Below, in pieces: positions 1 to 8,833 of a DNA stretch of 64,000 nt. The stretch is from an uncultured Clostridium sp. GTDB lineage: Bacteria > Bacillota > Clostridia > TANB77 > CAG-508. The translations under genes and the position numbers were made by a program. Location of the stretch: positions 1 to 64,000 of the forward strand of contig CAOJXR010000006.1 in the NCBI GenBank assembly GCA_948465565.1, in the 5' to 3' direction. Within the stretch, counting starts at the first letter, position 1; every line of letters starts with the position of its first letter. Below the pieces are notes generated by a model that was not told the origin of the DNA, did not search any database, and was given only the letters and a program-made list of their open reading frames with translations.

Positions 1-53
<53 letters not shown>

Positions 54-72
54 ATGCCCCTGACAAGTATAG

Positions 73-101
73 ATTATAAAATAATAATTATTTTTTGTCA
101 A
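73..101 (-). promoter_or_regulatory. Promoter of tRNA-Gly (minus strand)
   Basis: On the minus strand TTGACA and TATAAT are separated by exactly 17 bases, a perfect housekeeping sigma-A consensus about 20 bases upstream of the tRNA. It lies back-to-back with the tsaE promoter. Confidence 0.85.
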
Positions 102-109
102 GGGGATAG

Positions 110-138
110 TTGAAAAAATTTTAGTAATGCGATAAAAT
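110..138 (+). promoter_or_regulatory. Promoter of tsaE operon
   Basis: TTGAAA, 17-base spacer, TAAAAT. It lies about 45 bases before the chosen tsaE start and is divergent from the tRNA-Gly promoter. Confidence 0.6.
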
Positions 139-182
139 GTACCAAAAGTAATGTTATGTTAAATTTGGTATTAGGAGTTTTT

Positions 183-605
183 ATGGAAATATTGATTTCA
201 AATTCAGAAGAAAATACTAAAATGATAGGGAAAAGGTTTGCAGCCACATTGAAAAAGGGTGATGTTGTTGTTCTTACTGGTGATTTGGGTTCTGGTAAGA
301 CTAAATTTACAGAAGGTGTATTAACTTATTTTGGATTAGAGAATGAGATATCTAGTCCGACATTTACGATTGTGAATGAATATGTTAATAAGGATGTGAA
401 TATTTATCATTTTGATGTTTATAGATTGGAAGATGAGGACGAGTTTTATGCTATTGGTGGAGAGGAATATTTTGAAACGGGTATTTGCTTGATTGAATGG
501 GGAGAAATGATAGCGGGGGCTTTGCCTAAGAATTATATTCATATTATTTTTAGTAGAAATATTGATGTTGAGAATGAGAGAGTTATTTGTATAGAGAGAA
601 AATAA
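183..605 (+). CDS. tsaE: tRNA t6A37 biosynthesis ATPase TsaE
   Basis: TsaE is the small P-loop ATPase that works with TsaB and TsaD to form N6-threonylcarbamoyladenosine at position 37 of ANN-decoding tRNAs. With the start at 183 the protein is 140 aa, normal for the family. Walker A GDLGSGKT is at residues 33-40, and the family blocks SSPTF (57-61), HFDVYR (76-81) and IEWGE (104-108) are present. An in-frame ATG further upstream (156) has no ribosome binding site, while AGGAG lies 6-7 bases before 183. It is followed by tsaB and rimI, the usual Firmicute cluster; tsaD is not in the window. Confidence 0.93.
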   Translation: MEILISNSEENTKMIGKRFAATLKKGDVVVLTGDLGSGKTKFTEGVLTYFGLENEISSPTFTIVNEYVNKDVNIYHFDVYRLEDEDEFYAIGGEEYFETGICLIEWGEMIAGALPKNYIHIIFSRNIDVENERVICIERK

Positions 606-684
606 TTTTAGTGAGGAAAAAATTTAAAATTTTTTATATTTATGTATGACTTGAGAGTAAAGGTGGAATGGAAGGAGAAGATAT

Positions 685-1374
685 ATGAGGATTTTGGTTG
701 CAGATACTTCAAGTAGCGTGTGCATTACAGGAGTTTTTGAGGATGATAAATTGATAACTGAAAATTGTTTAGATGATGGTAAAACTCATTCAGAGAATTT
801 TATGCCATTGATAAAACAATCTTTGGAAGATGCTAAATTAGGTTTGAGTGATATTGATGTAATTGGTGTTGTTATTGGACCTGGTTCATTTACAGGTATT
901 AGAATTGGGATAGCTAGTTGTAAGGCTATGGCCGAAGTTATTGGGATAAAAGTTGTTCCAATTGTTTCATTAGAAAGTTTGGCTGGTAATGAAATAGGAA
1001 ATTCTGAGATTATTTGTTCTATGATTGATGCTCGTAATAATCAAGTGTATTGTGGAATTTTTGATGGAAATGTTGAGCGTAAAGAGGAACTTATGGCTGA
1101 TGATATAAATGTTATTTTAGAAAAGATTAATAAATATGATAATATTGTTTTTGTTGGCGATGGGGCGATTTTGCATAAAGACTTGATTGAAGAAAAAATG
1201 AATGGTAAAAATATAAAATTTTCTGAAAATAATAAACAAGATGTAGCTAGTTTGGGGATAGTTACATATAAAAAGGCATGCAAAAGTGAATTCCTAACAG
1301 CTGACGAAGTTGTACCTATGTATTTGAGAAAATCACAGGCTGAAAGGATGAAAAATGAATCTAAAGATTGTTAA
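685..1374 (+). CDS. tsaB: tRNA t6A37 biosynthesis protein TsaB
   Basis: TsaB is the non-catalytic ASKHA-fold partner of TsaD in the bacterial t6A complex. The 229 aa product has the N-terminal ADTSSS strand (residues 6-11) and the GPGSFTGIR motif at 65-73 typical of TsaB, including the shortened C-terminal half compared with TsaD. The start follows GGAGAAG. The 3' end overlaps rimI by about 20 bases, which suggests translational coupling. It is cytoplasmic and presumably essential, as in other bacteria. Confidence 0.93.
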   Translation: MRILVADTSSSVCITGVFEDDKLITENCLDDGKTHSENFMPLIKQSLEDAKLGLSDIDVIGVVIGPGSFTGIRIGIASCKAMAEVIGIKVVPIVSLESLAGNEIGNSEIICSMIDARNNQVYCGIFDGNVERKEELMADDINVILEKINKYDNIVFVGDGAILHKDLIEEKMNGKNIKFSENNKQDVASLGIVTYKKACKSEFLTADEVVPMYLRKSQAERMKNESKDC

Positions 1375-1822
1375 AATGAACAGAAATCATTTGGAGAAAA
1401 TTTGTGAAAATTTGATTAATTATGATGAGTTTTGGACAAATGCTGTTTTAGAAGATGAGTTTAATAATGAGAATTCTAAATATTTTGTTGCAATTGATGA
1501 GAATGATGAAATAATTGCTTTTGGTGGATTGTGGTTTAATATTGATGAGGCTCATGTTATGAATATTGCCGTAAAAAAAGAGTTCCGAAGACAACATGTG
1601 GGAACAGAGTTATTAGAATTTTTGGTTGCTGAGGCTAAGAAAGAAAATAAAAATTGTATTACTTTAGAAGTTAGAGAGGATAATGTTCCAGCAATAGAGT
1701 TATATAAAAAGCTTGAGTTTGATGAGATTGGAAGAAGGAAAAAATATTATGAGAAGTTATATGATGCAATTATTATGACTAAGTTTTTTGTAATTCGGAA
1801 TGATTGCAGTTGGTGTTTTTAA
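1355..1822 (+). CDS. rimI: GNAT N-acetyltransferase, RimI-like
   Basis: This is a 155 aa GNAT-family acetyltransferase. In the family RimI acetylates the N-terminal alanine of ribosomal protein S18. The acetyl-CoA pyrophosphate loop RRQHVG is at 78-83, followed by the VREDNVPAIELYKKLEF block (106-122) characteristic of RimI. The start overlaps the tsaB end and is preceded by AAAGG; a second ATG at 1376 is a weaker alternative. Position directly after tsaE-tsaB is the classical arrangement and supports the RimI assignment. The C-terminal tail of about 12 residues (FFVIRNDCSWCF) is unremarkable. Confidence 0.85.
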   Translation: MNLKIVKMNRNHLEKICENLINYDEFWTNAVLEDEFNNENSKYFVAIDENDEIIAFGGLWFNIDEAHVMNIAVKKEFRRQHVGTELLEFLVAEAKKENKNCITLEVREDNVPAIELYKKLEFDEIGRRKKYYEKLYDAIIMTKFFVIRNDCSWCF

Positions 1823-1891
1823 TATTTTAGGAAGTTTAATTTGTGTATAGATAAAATTTTGAAAATTGGAAAGAATAATTGTAATAATTTG

Positions 1892-1920
1892 TTGCATAAA
1901 AATTGCCTTTGATATAAAAT
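1892..1920 (+). promoter_or_regulatory. Promoter of the Lon-like protease gene
   Basis: TTGCAT, 17-base spacer, TAAAAT, about 30 bases upstream of the coding start at 1954. Confidence 0.5.
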
Positions 1921-1953
1921 CATGGTAGAAAATTTTGGAGGAATTGTTTACAA

Positions 1954-4356
1954 ATGAAAAAGATAAATGAGTTGAGTTATAAGGATTTAAAAGATGTTTG
2001 TAATCCTGATATGTTTAAGTTTGATAATATTAAAGAACTTGATGATACTACTAATTTAGTATATGGACAAGATAGAGGAATTAGGGCTTTAGAGTTTGGT
2101 GTTAATGTTGATTTAAAAGGATATAACTTGTACTTAGAGGGACCTGCTGGTGTTGGAAAAACGATGTACACGAGAAAGTTTTTACATGAGAAGGCTGCTA
2201 AGGAAAAGGTTCCAAATGATTGGTGTTATATTTATAACTTTGATGATCCAAATGAGCCAATAGCTGTTTCATTGCCTGCTGGACAGGGAAAAGTTTTCCA
2301 AGAGACAATGGAATCTTTTATTAAAAATATTAGAAAAGATATTAAAAAGACTTTTAATAATGATGATTTTGAAAAAGAGAAAAAAATTATAAAGCAGGAG
2401 TTTGAAGCTAAGAAAACTGCTATTTTAGAAAAATTAAATGCTAAAACAATGAAAGAGGGATTTCAGGTTAAGTCTGCACAAAATGGTATTTATATGATGC
2501 CTGTGTATGAGGGTAAGACTATTGATGAGGAAGAATATGAAAAATTACCTCTTGAGGTTAAGCAAAGATTTGAGGATAAATCACAAGTTGTTCAAGAAAT
2601 GGTTTTTGAAACTCTTTCAGAACTTAAAATAATTGAGAATAAATCAGATAAAAAGATAGATGAATGGCAATCAAATGTTGCTCTTCTTACTGTAAATATT
2701 CATATTAATAATGTTAAAACTAATTATAAAAGAAATAAAAAGATAAATACATTTTTGGATAGTGTAAAAAAAGATGTTTTAAAAAATATAAATGCGTTTG
2801 TTAATGATGATGCAAATCAAGATAAACAGCAAAATCCAATGCAACCTAGACAACAGGCTAATGAGCCTTGGCTTAACTATAGAGTTAATTTGTTTGTTGA
2901 TAATAGTAATCTTGAGGGCGCTCCTGTTATAATGGATTCAAATTATATGTTCCAAAATATTTTTGGAAAACTAGAATATGAGAATCAATTTGGAATGTTG
3001 AAAACAGATTTTACTATGCTTAAGTCAGGTTTGTTGCAAAAAGCAAATGGGGGATATTTGATTTTTCAAGCTAAAGAATTGCTTTCAAATCCACAATGTT
3101 ACGAATATTTGAAGAAGGTATTACTTGTAAAAGAAGTAAGTATTGAAAATAGTGCGGAGCAACGTTCTTCTATGATGCTTGTTTCTTTGAAACCACAGCC
3201 AATTCCATTGGATTTAAAGGTTGTTTTGATTGGTAGTTCACAGATTTATCATACTTTATTATCAATGGATGAGGATTTTAGAAAATTATTTAAAATTAAG
3301 GTTGAATTTGAGGAAGAGGCACCTAAAAATACTGAAAATATAAATAAGCTTGTTAGGTTTGTTAGAAGCTATTGTGAGCAGGAAAATTTGCTGGATGTTG
3401 ATAAAGAGGCTATGGCAAAGATTGTTGAGTATGCGTCAAAGCTGTCTGGTGATAAAGAGAAACTTTCTACTCAATTTAGTGAAATTGGGCAAATTGTTGG
3501 GGAGGCTTCTACTTGGGCTAAGTTAGATAAGTCTAAAATTGTTACTAAAGATTATGTTCAAAAGGCTTTTGATGAGCGTATTGAAAGAATTAAAAAATAT
3601 GATACAAAGTATCTTCAAATGATTAAAGAAGGGGCACTATTAATTAATACTTCTGGTTTTAAGGTTGGACAGATTAATGGTTTGACTGTTATTACAATTG
3701 GTGATTATTCATTTGGTAAACCTTCAAAGATTACAGCTAGCACGTATGTTGGTAAAGCTGGGGTTATAAACATTGAGAGAGAAGTTCAAATGTCTGGTTC
3801 TAGCCATTCAAAGGGTGTAATGATTTTAACTGGATATTTGGGTGAGATGTTTGCACAGGATAAACCACTTTCTCTTACTGCTAGTATATGTTTTGAGCAA
3901 TTGTATGGTGGAGTTGATGGGGATAGTGCTTCTAGTACAGAAGCGTATGCGATTTTATCAAGTTTGTCAGATATTCCTATTAATCAAGCTATTGCGGTTA
4001 CTGGTTCTGTTAATCAGAAGGGAGAAATTCAACCTATTGGTGGTGTTAATGAGAAGATAGAAGGATTTTTCCAAATTTGTAAGATGAGAGGATTGGATAG
4101 AAATCAAGGTGTTATTATTCCTAGCCAAAATGTTAGAAATTTACACTTAAATGATGAGGTTATTCAAGCTGTGAAAGATGGTACTTTCCATATTTATGCG
4201 ATTAATACTATTGAGGATGGTATCGAGATTTTGACAGGTGTTCCTGCTGGTAGAAAAGATAAGAATGGTAAATTCCCAGCTGGTACAATTAATTATTTGG
4301 CTAATGAGAAATTGATTAAGTATGCGAAAATTGCTGAAAAAAGTGGAAATATGTAG
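1954..4356 (+). CDS. Lon-like ATP-dependent protease (LonB-type, AAA_32 + Lon_C)
   Basis: This is an 800 aa AAA+ protease related to archaeal-type LonB (COG1067). It lacks the N-terminal substrate-binding domain of classical LonA. Walker A GPAGVGKT is at 63-70. A long helical insertion (about 110-280) follows, then the rest of the AAA module. The C-terminal proteolytic domain carries DGDSAS with nucleophile Ser658 and the dyad lysine Lys701 in NEKIEGF. The Ser-Lys spacing of 43 residues equals that of E. coli Lon (679/722), so the active site is intact. It has its own promoter and a hairpin terminator at 4388, so it is a single-gene unit. The substrate is unknown; protein quality control is the family role. 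Confidence 0.9.
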   Translation: MKKINELSYKDLKDVCNPDMFKFDNIKELDDTTNLVYGQDRGIRALEFGVNVDLKGYNLYLEGPAGVGKTMYTRKFLHEKAAKEKVPNDWCYIYNFDDPNEPIAVSLPAGQGKVFQETMESFIKNIRKDIKKTFNNDDFEKEKKIIKQEFEAKKTAILEKLNAKTMKEGFQVKSAQNGIYMMPVYEGKTIDEEEYEKLPLEVKQRFEDKSQVVQEMVFETLSELKIIENKSDKKIDEWQSNVALLTVNIHINNVKTNYKRNKKINTFLDSVKKDVLKNINAFVNDDANQDKQQNPMQPRQQANEPWLNYRVNLFVDNSNLEGAPVIMDSNYMFQNIFGKLEYENQFGMLKTDFTMLKSGLLQKANGGYLIFQAKELLSNPQCYEYLKKVLLVKEVSIENSAEQRSSMMLVSLKPQPIPLDLKVVLIGSSQIYHTLLSMDEDFRKLFKIKVEFEEEAPKNTENINKLVRFVRSYCEQENLLDVDKEAMAKIVEYASKLSGDKEKLSTQFSEIGQIVGEASTWAKLDKSKIVTKDYVQKAFDERIERIKKYDTKYLQMIKEGALLINTSGFKVGQINGLTVITIGDYSFGKPSKITASTYVGKAGVINIEREVQMSGSSHSKGVMILTGYLGEMFAQDKPLSLTASICFEQLYGGVDGDSASSTEAYAILSSLSDIPINQAIAVTGSVNQKGEIQPIGGVNEKIEGFFQICKMRGLDRNQGVIIPSQNVRNLHLNDEVIQAVKDGTFHIYAINTIEDGIEILTGVPAGRKDKNGKFPAGTINYLANEKLIKYAKIAEKSGNM

Positions 4357-4387
4357 AATTTTGTAGGACGATTTTGCTTGAAATTGA

Positions 4388-4421
4388 TGTAATATTGCTG
4401 TATAGTAATATTACATTTTTT
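4388..4421 (+). terminator. Rho-independent terminator after the Lon-like gene
   Basis: A perfect 9-bp stem (TGTAATATT/AATATTACA) with a 10-base loop is followed by six Ts. Confidence 0.8.
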
Positions 4422-4482
4422 ATACGAAAATATGTACGGGGAATTGACTTGAAATGTAGTAGTTAAAATAGAAAGGAGTTTT

Positions 4483-4599
4483 ATGAATAAAAATGATGAA
4501 ATTTTATGTAAGCTTTTAAATATTGAGACTACTATGAATGAAATTTATAAAGAAGTGCTTAGTATTAGAAAAAATACTGAAGATAGAAATGTAGAGTAA
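4483..4599 (+). CDS. Small ORF, 38 aa, unknown function
   Basis: A 38-codon ORF begins with ATG 6-7 bases after a strong AAAGGAG and ends in TAA at 4599. The product starts MNKNDEILCKLLNIETTMNE and is a single predicted amphipathic helix, acidic, with one Cys and no signal or membrane segment. It lies between the terminator of the Lon-like gene and the transketolase promoter, in an otherwise empty 360-base gap. The ribosome binding site and codon use like the neighbours argue that it is translated. I do not recognise a family. Confidence 0.5.
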   Translation: MNKNDEILCKLLNIETTMNEIYKEVLSIRKNTEDRNVE

Positions 4600-4655
4600 T
4601 TTAAGATTGATATTTTGTAATAGATTGTTTGACTTAAAAATTTTTTATTATTAGT

Positions 4656-4685
4656 TTTACAAAGAATATAAAGATATGATATAGT
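4656..4685 (+). promoter_or_regulatory. Possible promoter of the split transketolase operon
   Basis: TTTACA, 18-base spacer, TATAGT, about 40 bases upstream of the coding start. It is only a moderate match; TTGACT at 4629 is an alternative -35 but lacks a good -10. Confidence 0.35.
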
Positions 4686-4725
4686 TACTGTTAAATAGAG
4701 TTTGTTTTAAAGGAGAGTGATTTTT

Positions 4726-5550
4726 TTGAAAATAACTGAGGAAGAGATTTTTAATTTAAAGGAAATTGCTAAAAGAATTAGAAGAAATATTATTGAAGAA
4801 GTTTATTCAGCACAATCTGGGCATCCAGGCGGAGCACTATCTTGTGCAGATATATTGACAGCATTATATTTTAATCAGATGAATATAAATCCAGAGAAAC
4901 CAGATGATGAAAGTAGAGATAGATTTGTTTTATCTAAAGGTCATGCATCTGCTGCATTGTATGCGACTTTGGCTGAAAGAGGTTATTTTTCAAAAGAGGA
5001 ACTTGCAAATTTTAGAAAGATAGGCGAGAGATTACAAGGTCATCCTGATATGAAACATATTCCTGGAGTTGATATGAGTGCTGGTTCCTTGGGGCAAGGG
5101 TTATCTGTTGCAAATGGTATGGCACTTTCTTCTAAGATGGATGGAAAAGGTTTTAGAGTTTATTGTTTGTTAGGTGATGGAGAGATTGAAGAAGGTCAAG
5201 TTTGGGAGGCTGCAATGACATCTGCTCATTATAAGTTGGATAATTTGTGTGTTATTGTTGATAATAATAAATTGCAAATTGATGGTTCTGTTGAAGAGGT
5301 AATGAGTGTATATCCTATTAAAGAGAAATTTGAAAGCTTTGGTTTTGAAGTTTTTGAAGTTGATGGAAATAATATAGATAGTCTTATAACTGTTTTTCAA
5401 AAGGCTAAGACTGTTAAGGGAAAGCCTACTGTTATTGTGGCTAAGACTATTAAAGGAAAAGGTATTAGTTTTATGGAAAATCAAGTTGGATGGCATGGAA
5501 AGGCACCAAGTGAAGAACAGTATTTAGAAGCTATGAAAGAGGTGATGTAG
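4726..5550 (+). CDS. Transketolase, N-terminal (TPP-binding) subunit
   Basis: This is the N-terminal half of transketolase as a separate 274 aa polypeptide, a common arrangement in Clostridia. Together with the next gene it interconverts pentose-phosphate pathway sugars using thiamine diphosphate. GHPGGALS is at 32-39, and the TPP/Mg motif GDGEIEEGQ starts at 150 and ends in the NN pair at 180-181. The start is taken as TTG at 4726, ten bases after AAGGAG; GTG at 4717 would be too close to the ribosome binding site. The C-subunit gene begins one base after the stop codon, so the two are surely co-translated. Confidence 0.92.
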   Translation: MKITEEEIFNLKEIAKRIRRNIIEEVYSAQSGHPGGALSCADILTALYFNQMNINPEKPDDESRDRFVLSKGHASAALYATLAERGYFSKEELANFRKIGERLQGHPDMKHIPGVDMSAGSLGQGLSVANGMALSSKMDGKGFRVYCLLGDGEIEEGQVWEAAMTSAHYKLDNLCVIVDNNKLQIDGSVEEVMSVYPIKEKFESFGFEVFEVDGNNIDSLITVFQKAKTVKGKPTVIVAKTIKGKGISFMENQVGWHGKAPSEEQYLEAMKEVM

Positions 5551-5551
5551 T

Positions 5552-6484
5552 ATGAAAGAGGAGAGGAAAGCTACTAGACAGAGTTATGGTGAGGCTCTAA
5601 AAGATTTAGGAAAAGAGAATTCGAGGGTTGTTGTTTTAGATGCAGATTTAGCAGGTGCTACAAAAAGTGATATATTTAAAAAGGAATTTCCTGAAAGATT
5701 TTTTGATATTGGAATTGCTGAACAAGATATGATTGGGACTGCTGCTGGAATGGCTACTTGTGGTAAGATACCTTTTGCAAGTACGTTTGCAGTTTTTGCA
5801 ACTGGTAGAGCGTATGACCAAATTAGAAATAGTGTGTGTTATCCTAATTTGAATGTTAAGATTTGTGGAAGCCATGCAGGAGTTACTGTCGGTGAAGATG
5901 GTGCTACACATCAGATGTTAGAGGATATTAATATAATGAAGGGTCTTCCTAATATGACTGTGTTTTGCCCTTCTGATGATGTTCAAACTAAGTGGGCTGT
6001 AAAAGAGGTAAGTAAAATAAAAGGCCCTTGTTATATTAGGACTTGTAGGTTAGCTTCTAATATTATATATGAAGAAAATCAAGAATTTGAAGTTGGAAAA
6101 GCTGTTCAAATAGGTGATGGAACTGATGTAACAGTTTTTGCAACAGGAGTTTGTGTTGCTGAGGCAATAAAAGCTAAAGAAGAGCTTGAGGAAAAGGGAA
6201 TACATATTAGAGTAGTTGATGTGCATACTATTAAGCCTATTGATAAAGAAATGATTATAAAATGTGCAAAAGAAACAAAAAGATTGATTTCCATTGAAGA
6301 CCATAGTATAATTGGTGGTCTTGGAAGTATAATTGCAGATGTGCTTTGTGAGAATTATCCAGCTACTTTAACAAAAATGGGAGTTAAAGATAGATTTGGT
6401 GAATCTGGTAAGGCACAAGAATTGATGACTAAATTTGAAATTGATTGTGATGCAATAGTTAGAGAAATAGAGAAAAAAGGATAA
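5552..6484 (+). CDS. Transketolase, C-terminal subunit
   Basis: This 310 aa protein carries the pyrimidine-binding and C-terminal transketolase domains. The conserved GIAEQ glutamate (Glu57), which activates TPP, is in place, followed by the typical GEDGATHQMLED block (116-127). It is stoichiometrically paired with the upstream N-subunit, from which it is separated by one base. The C-terminal domain (about 185-305) has the canonical ISIEDHSIIGGLG stretch. No operon partner follows with obvious metabolic linkage. Confidence 0.92.
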   Translation: MKEERKATRQSYGEALKDLGKENSRVVVLDADLAGATKSDIFKKEFPERFFDIGIAEQDMIGTAAGMATCGKIPFASTFAVFATGRAYDQIRNSVCYPNLNVKICGSHAGVTVGEDGATHQMLEDINIMKGLPNMTVFCPSDDVQTKWAVKEVSKIKGPCYIRTCRLASNIIYEENQEFEVGKAVQIGDGTDVTVFATGVCVAEAIKAKEELEEKGIHIRVVDVHTIKPIDKEMIIKCAKETKRLISIEDHSIIGGLGSIIADVLCENYPATLTKMGVKDRFGESGKAQELMTKFEIDCDAIVREIEKKG

Positions 6485-6505
6485 GGAAAGAAGTTTAGAT
6501 AAAAT

Positions 6506-8005
6506 ATGAATAGTAGAAATGGAATAATTGGTTTTGCAATAGGGGATGCATTGGGAGTACCATTGAAATTTATGTCTAGAGAAAAATTATTTGAGAATCC
6601 AACTACGCAAATGATAGATGGAGGAAGCCACGATCAGCCATTAGGTACGTGGTCTGATGAAACTTCTACTACTTTGGCAACAATGGAGTCTATAATTAAA
6701 AGCTTTGGTATTTCAACTATAGATATTGGAAATCGTTTAACTGAATGGATGGAACATTCAAAATATACTGCTGGAGGAGAGAGGTTTGATATTGAGAGAA
6801 CGACTTTGATTGCTCTTTCACGTTTTGAAAAAGATGGACAACCTTTTGAGAGTGGTTCAGCTGCTGAAGATAGTAATGGGAATGGTTCTTTAATGAGAAT
6901 GCTTCCTATTGCGTATTATTGTTATAGTGCTAATATGCAGCAAAGTGAAATTTTTAGTAGTGTTAAAAAGGTTTCTAGTATTACACATGCACATGATGTT
7001 AGTATTTTAGGTTGCTATATATATGTTTTATATGCAATGGAATTGCTTGCAGGCAAGTCAAAATATGATGCTTATAAAGAAATCCAGAGGGCTAATTATT
7101 CTCAATTTTCTAGAGGTTCTATTGATATGTATAATAGAATTTTGAAGAAAAATATAGAGGAATTACCAATAGAGGCGATTAGGTCGACAAATTATATTGT
7201 TGATACTTTAGAGGCTGTTTTATGGACTTTTTTGAATACAGATAGTTTTAATCAAGCTATAATTGGTGCTGTTAATTTAGGAGGTAGTACTGATACTGTA
7301 GGTGCTTGTACAGGCGGATTGGCAGGAATTTTTTATGGGTTAGAATCAATAAATCCTGAATGGAGAATTGACTTAAAAAAATATACATATATCAGGGCTA
7401 TGTGTGAGGAATTTGATGAGATATTACGATCTAGTAGCAAAAAGATTGAAAAGCCAGAGCCTGTTTATGGTAGAGAAGATAGTATGATTAAAATTATACA
7501 GGGCGATATTACTAAACTTAATGTTGATGCTTATGTAAATTCTGCTAATAATTCTTTGCTTGGTGGTAGCGGTGTTGATGGGGCAATTCATAATGCTTGT
7601 GGTCAAGAGTTATTATATAAATGTAAGATTTTGCAGGGGTGCGAGACTGGTGAAGCTAAGATAACTAGAGGGTATAAGTCAAAAGCTGATTTTATTATTC
7701 ATACTGTTGCTCCAAAATGGTTTGAAGAGCAGAAGAATGACAAAGAAAAGCTTTTGAGAAAATGTTATGAAAATTCTATTTCATTGGCTAGCGATTTTAA
7801 TTGCAGACGAGTTGCTTTTCCTTGTTTAGGAATGGGCGTTTATGGCTGTCCAATTGAAATTGGTGGAAAAATTGCAATTGATTTTGCGGTTGAGGAAACT
7901 AGAAAAGTTAAGCCACGTGCGCAAGTTATTTATTTAGTTTGTTATACAAAAGAACAATATGAATTTTATATGGAATATTTAAAAAAGAAAATTGCAGAAA
8001 AATAG
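6506..8005 (+). CDS. ADP-ribosylglycohydrolase - macrodomain fusion protein
   Basis: This 499 aa protein has two ADP-ribose-handling domains. Residues 1-310 match the DraG/ARH family: GDALGVP at 13-19, WSDET at 49-53, NGNGSLMRMLP at 124-134 and GGSTDTVGA at 259-267. Residues 327-499 are a MacroD-like macrodomain with NSANNSLLGGSGVDGAIH (345-362) and a CLGMGVYGCP loop. Both domains in their families remove or bind ADP-ribose on proteins or nucleic acids. Two ARH metal-site positions differ from the usual SDDT and GGDTDT: Glu52 replaces Asp, and Ser261 replaces Asp. The ARH activity may therefore be altered. It is followed by a strong terminator. The start has only a weak, distant ribosome binding site. 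Confidence 0.85.
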   Translation: MNSRNGIIGFAIGDALGVPLKFMSREKLFENPTTQMIDGGSHDQPLGTWSDETSTTLATMESIIKSFGISTIDIGNRLTEWMEHSKYTAGGERFDIERTTLIALSRFEKDGQPFESGSAAEDSNGNGSLMRMLPIAYYCYSANMQQSEIFSSVKKVSSITHAHDVSILGCYIYVLYAMELLAGKSKYDAYKEIQRANYSQFSRGSIDMYNRILKKNIEELPIEAIRSTNYIVDTLEAVLWTFLNTDSFNQAIIGAVNLGGSTDTVGACTGGLAGIFYGLESINPEWRIDLKKYTYIRAMCEEFDEILRSSSKKIEKPEPVYGREDSMIKIIQGDITKLNVDAYVNSANNSLLGGSGVDGAIHNACGQELLYKCKILQGCETGEAKITRGYKSKADFIIHTVAPKWFEEQKNDKEKLLRKCYENSISLASDFNCRRVAFPCLGMGVYGCPIEIGGKIAIDFAVEETRKVKPRAQVIYLVCYTKEQYEFYMEYLKKKIAEK

Positions 8006-8007
8006 GG

Positions 8008-8047
8008 GAAGAAGATTTTTGTAATCTTCTTCTTTGCGCTTTTTTTC
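8008..8047 (+). terminator. Terminator after ARH-macro gene
   Basis: A perfect 10-bp stem GAAGAAGATT/AATCTTCTTC with a 5-base loop, then TTTGCGC and a run of seven Ts. Confidence 0.8.
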
Positions 8048-8058
8048 AAAATTTTCTA

Positions 8059-8087
8059 TTGCATTTGAAATTCATTATTGGTATTAT
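8059..8087 (+). promoter_or_regulatory. Promoter of ftsEX-M23 cluster
   Basis: TTGCAT, 17-base spacer, TATTAT, about 48 bases before the ftsE start. Confidence 0.55.
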
Positions 8088-8134
8088 AGAGTAGTAAATA
8101 AGTGAATTTAGTCGAAATTTATAAGGAGATAAAA

Positions 8135-8818
8135 ATGATTGAATTTAAGAATGTAAGTAAGGTTTATGACACTGGTACAGAAGCGGTTCATAATGCGAAC
8201 TTTAGAATAGATAAAGGTGAATTTGTGTTTTTAGTAGGTTCTTCAGGTTCTGGAAAGTCTACTTTAATTAAGTTGATTTTGAAAGAGGAAGAGCCTACAA
8301 GGGGAAATATTATAATTAATGGAAAGGATACTACATTTTTAAAACCTAAGAAAGTTCCATTTTTGCGTAGAAGTATGGGAGTTGTTTTTCAGGACTTTAG
8401 ATTATTGCCTGATAAAACGGTTTATGAAAATGTAGCTTTTGCTATGTATATTGTTAAGGCTACACCAAGACATATAAGAAGACAAGTACCAATGGTTTTG
8501 TCTTTGGTGGGGTTGAGTGCTAAAGCTAAAATGTACCCTAATGAGTTATCTGGTGGTGAGCAACAGAGAGTTGCACTTGCAAGAGCTTTAGTTAATAATC
8601 CTTCAATGATTATTGCTGATGAGCCTACTGGAAACTTAGATCCAGATACTGCATGGGAGATTATGAATTTATTAAATGATATTAACTTAAGAGGAACTAC
8701 TGTTGTTATGGCTACACATGCTAAAAATATAGTAGATGCGATGAATAAAAGAGTTATCCATATACATCAAGGAAATATTGTTAGAGACCAAAAAGGTGGA
8801 TACGAAGAAATAAAGTAA
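8135..8818 (+). CDS. ftsE: Cell division ATP-binding protein FtsE
   Basis: FtsE is the ABC ATPase of the FtsEX complex, which transmits ATP hydrolysis across the membrane to activate peptidoglycan hydrolases at the division site. The 227 aa product has Walker A GSSGSGKST (35-43), Q-loop Gln86, signature LSGGEQQR (138-145) and Walker B/DEPTGNLD (162-169). The start at 8135 is preceded by AAGGAG at ideal spacing; an upstream in-frame start at 8102 has no ribosome binding site. ftsX follows within 16 bases, then two coiled-coil M23 peptidases that are likely FtsEX clients. Confidence 0.95.
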   Translation: MIEFKNVSKVYDTGTEAVHNANFRIDKGEFVFLVGSSGSGKSTLIKLILKEEEPTRGNIIINGKDTTFLKPKKVPFLRRSMGVVFQDFRLLPDKTVYENVAFAMYIVKATPRHIRRQVPMVLSLVGLSAKAKMYPNELSGGEQQRVALARALVNNPSMIIADEPTGNLDPDTAWEIMNLLNDINLRGTTVVMATHAKNIVDAMNKRVIHIHQGNIVRDQKGGYEEIK

Positions 8819-8833
8819 AAGGGTGATTTTAAA

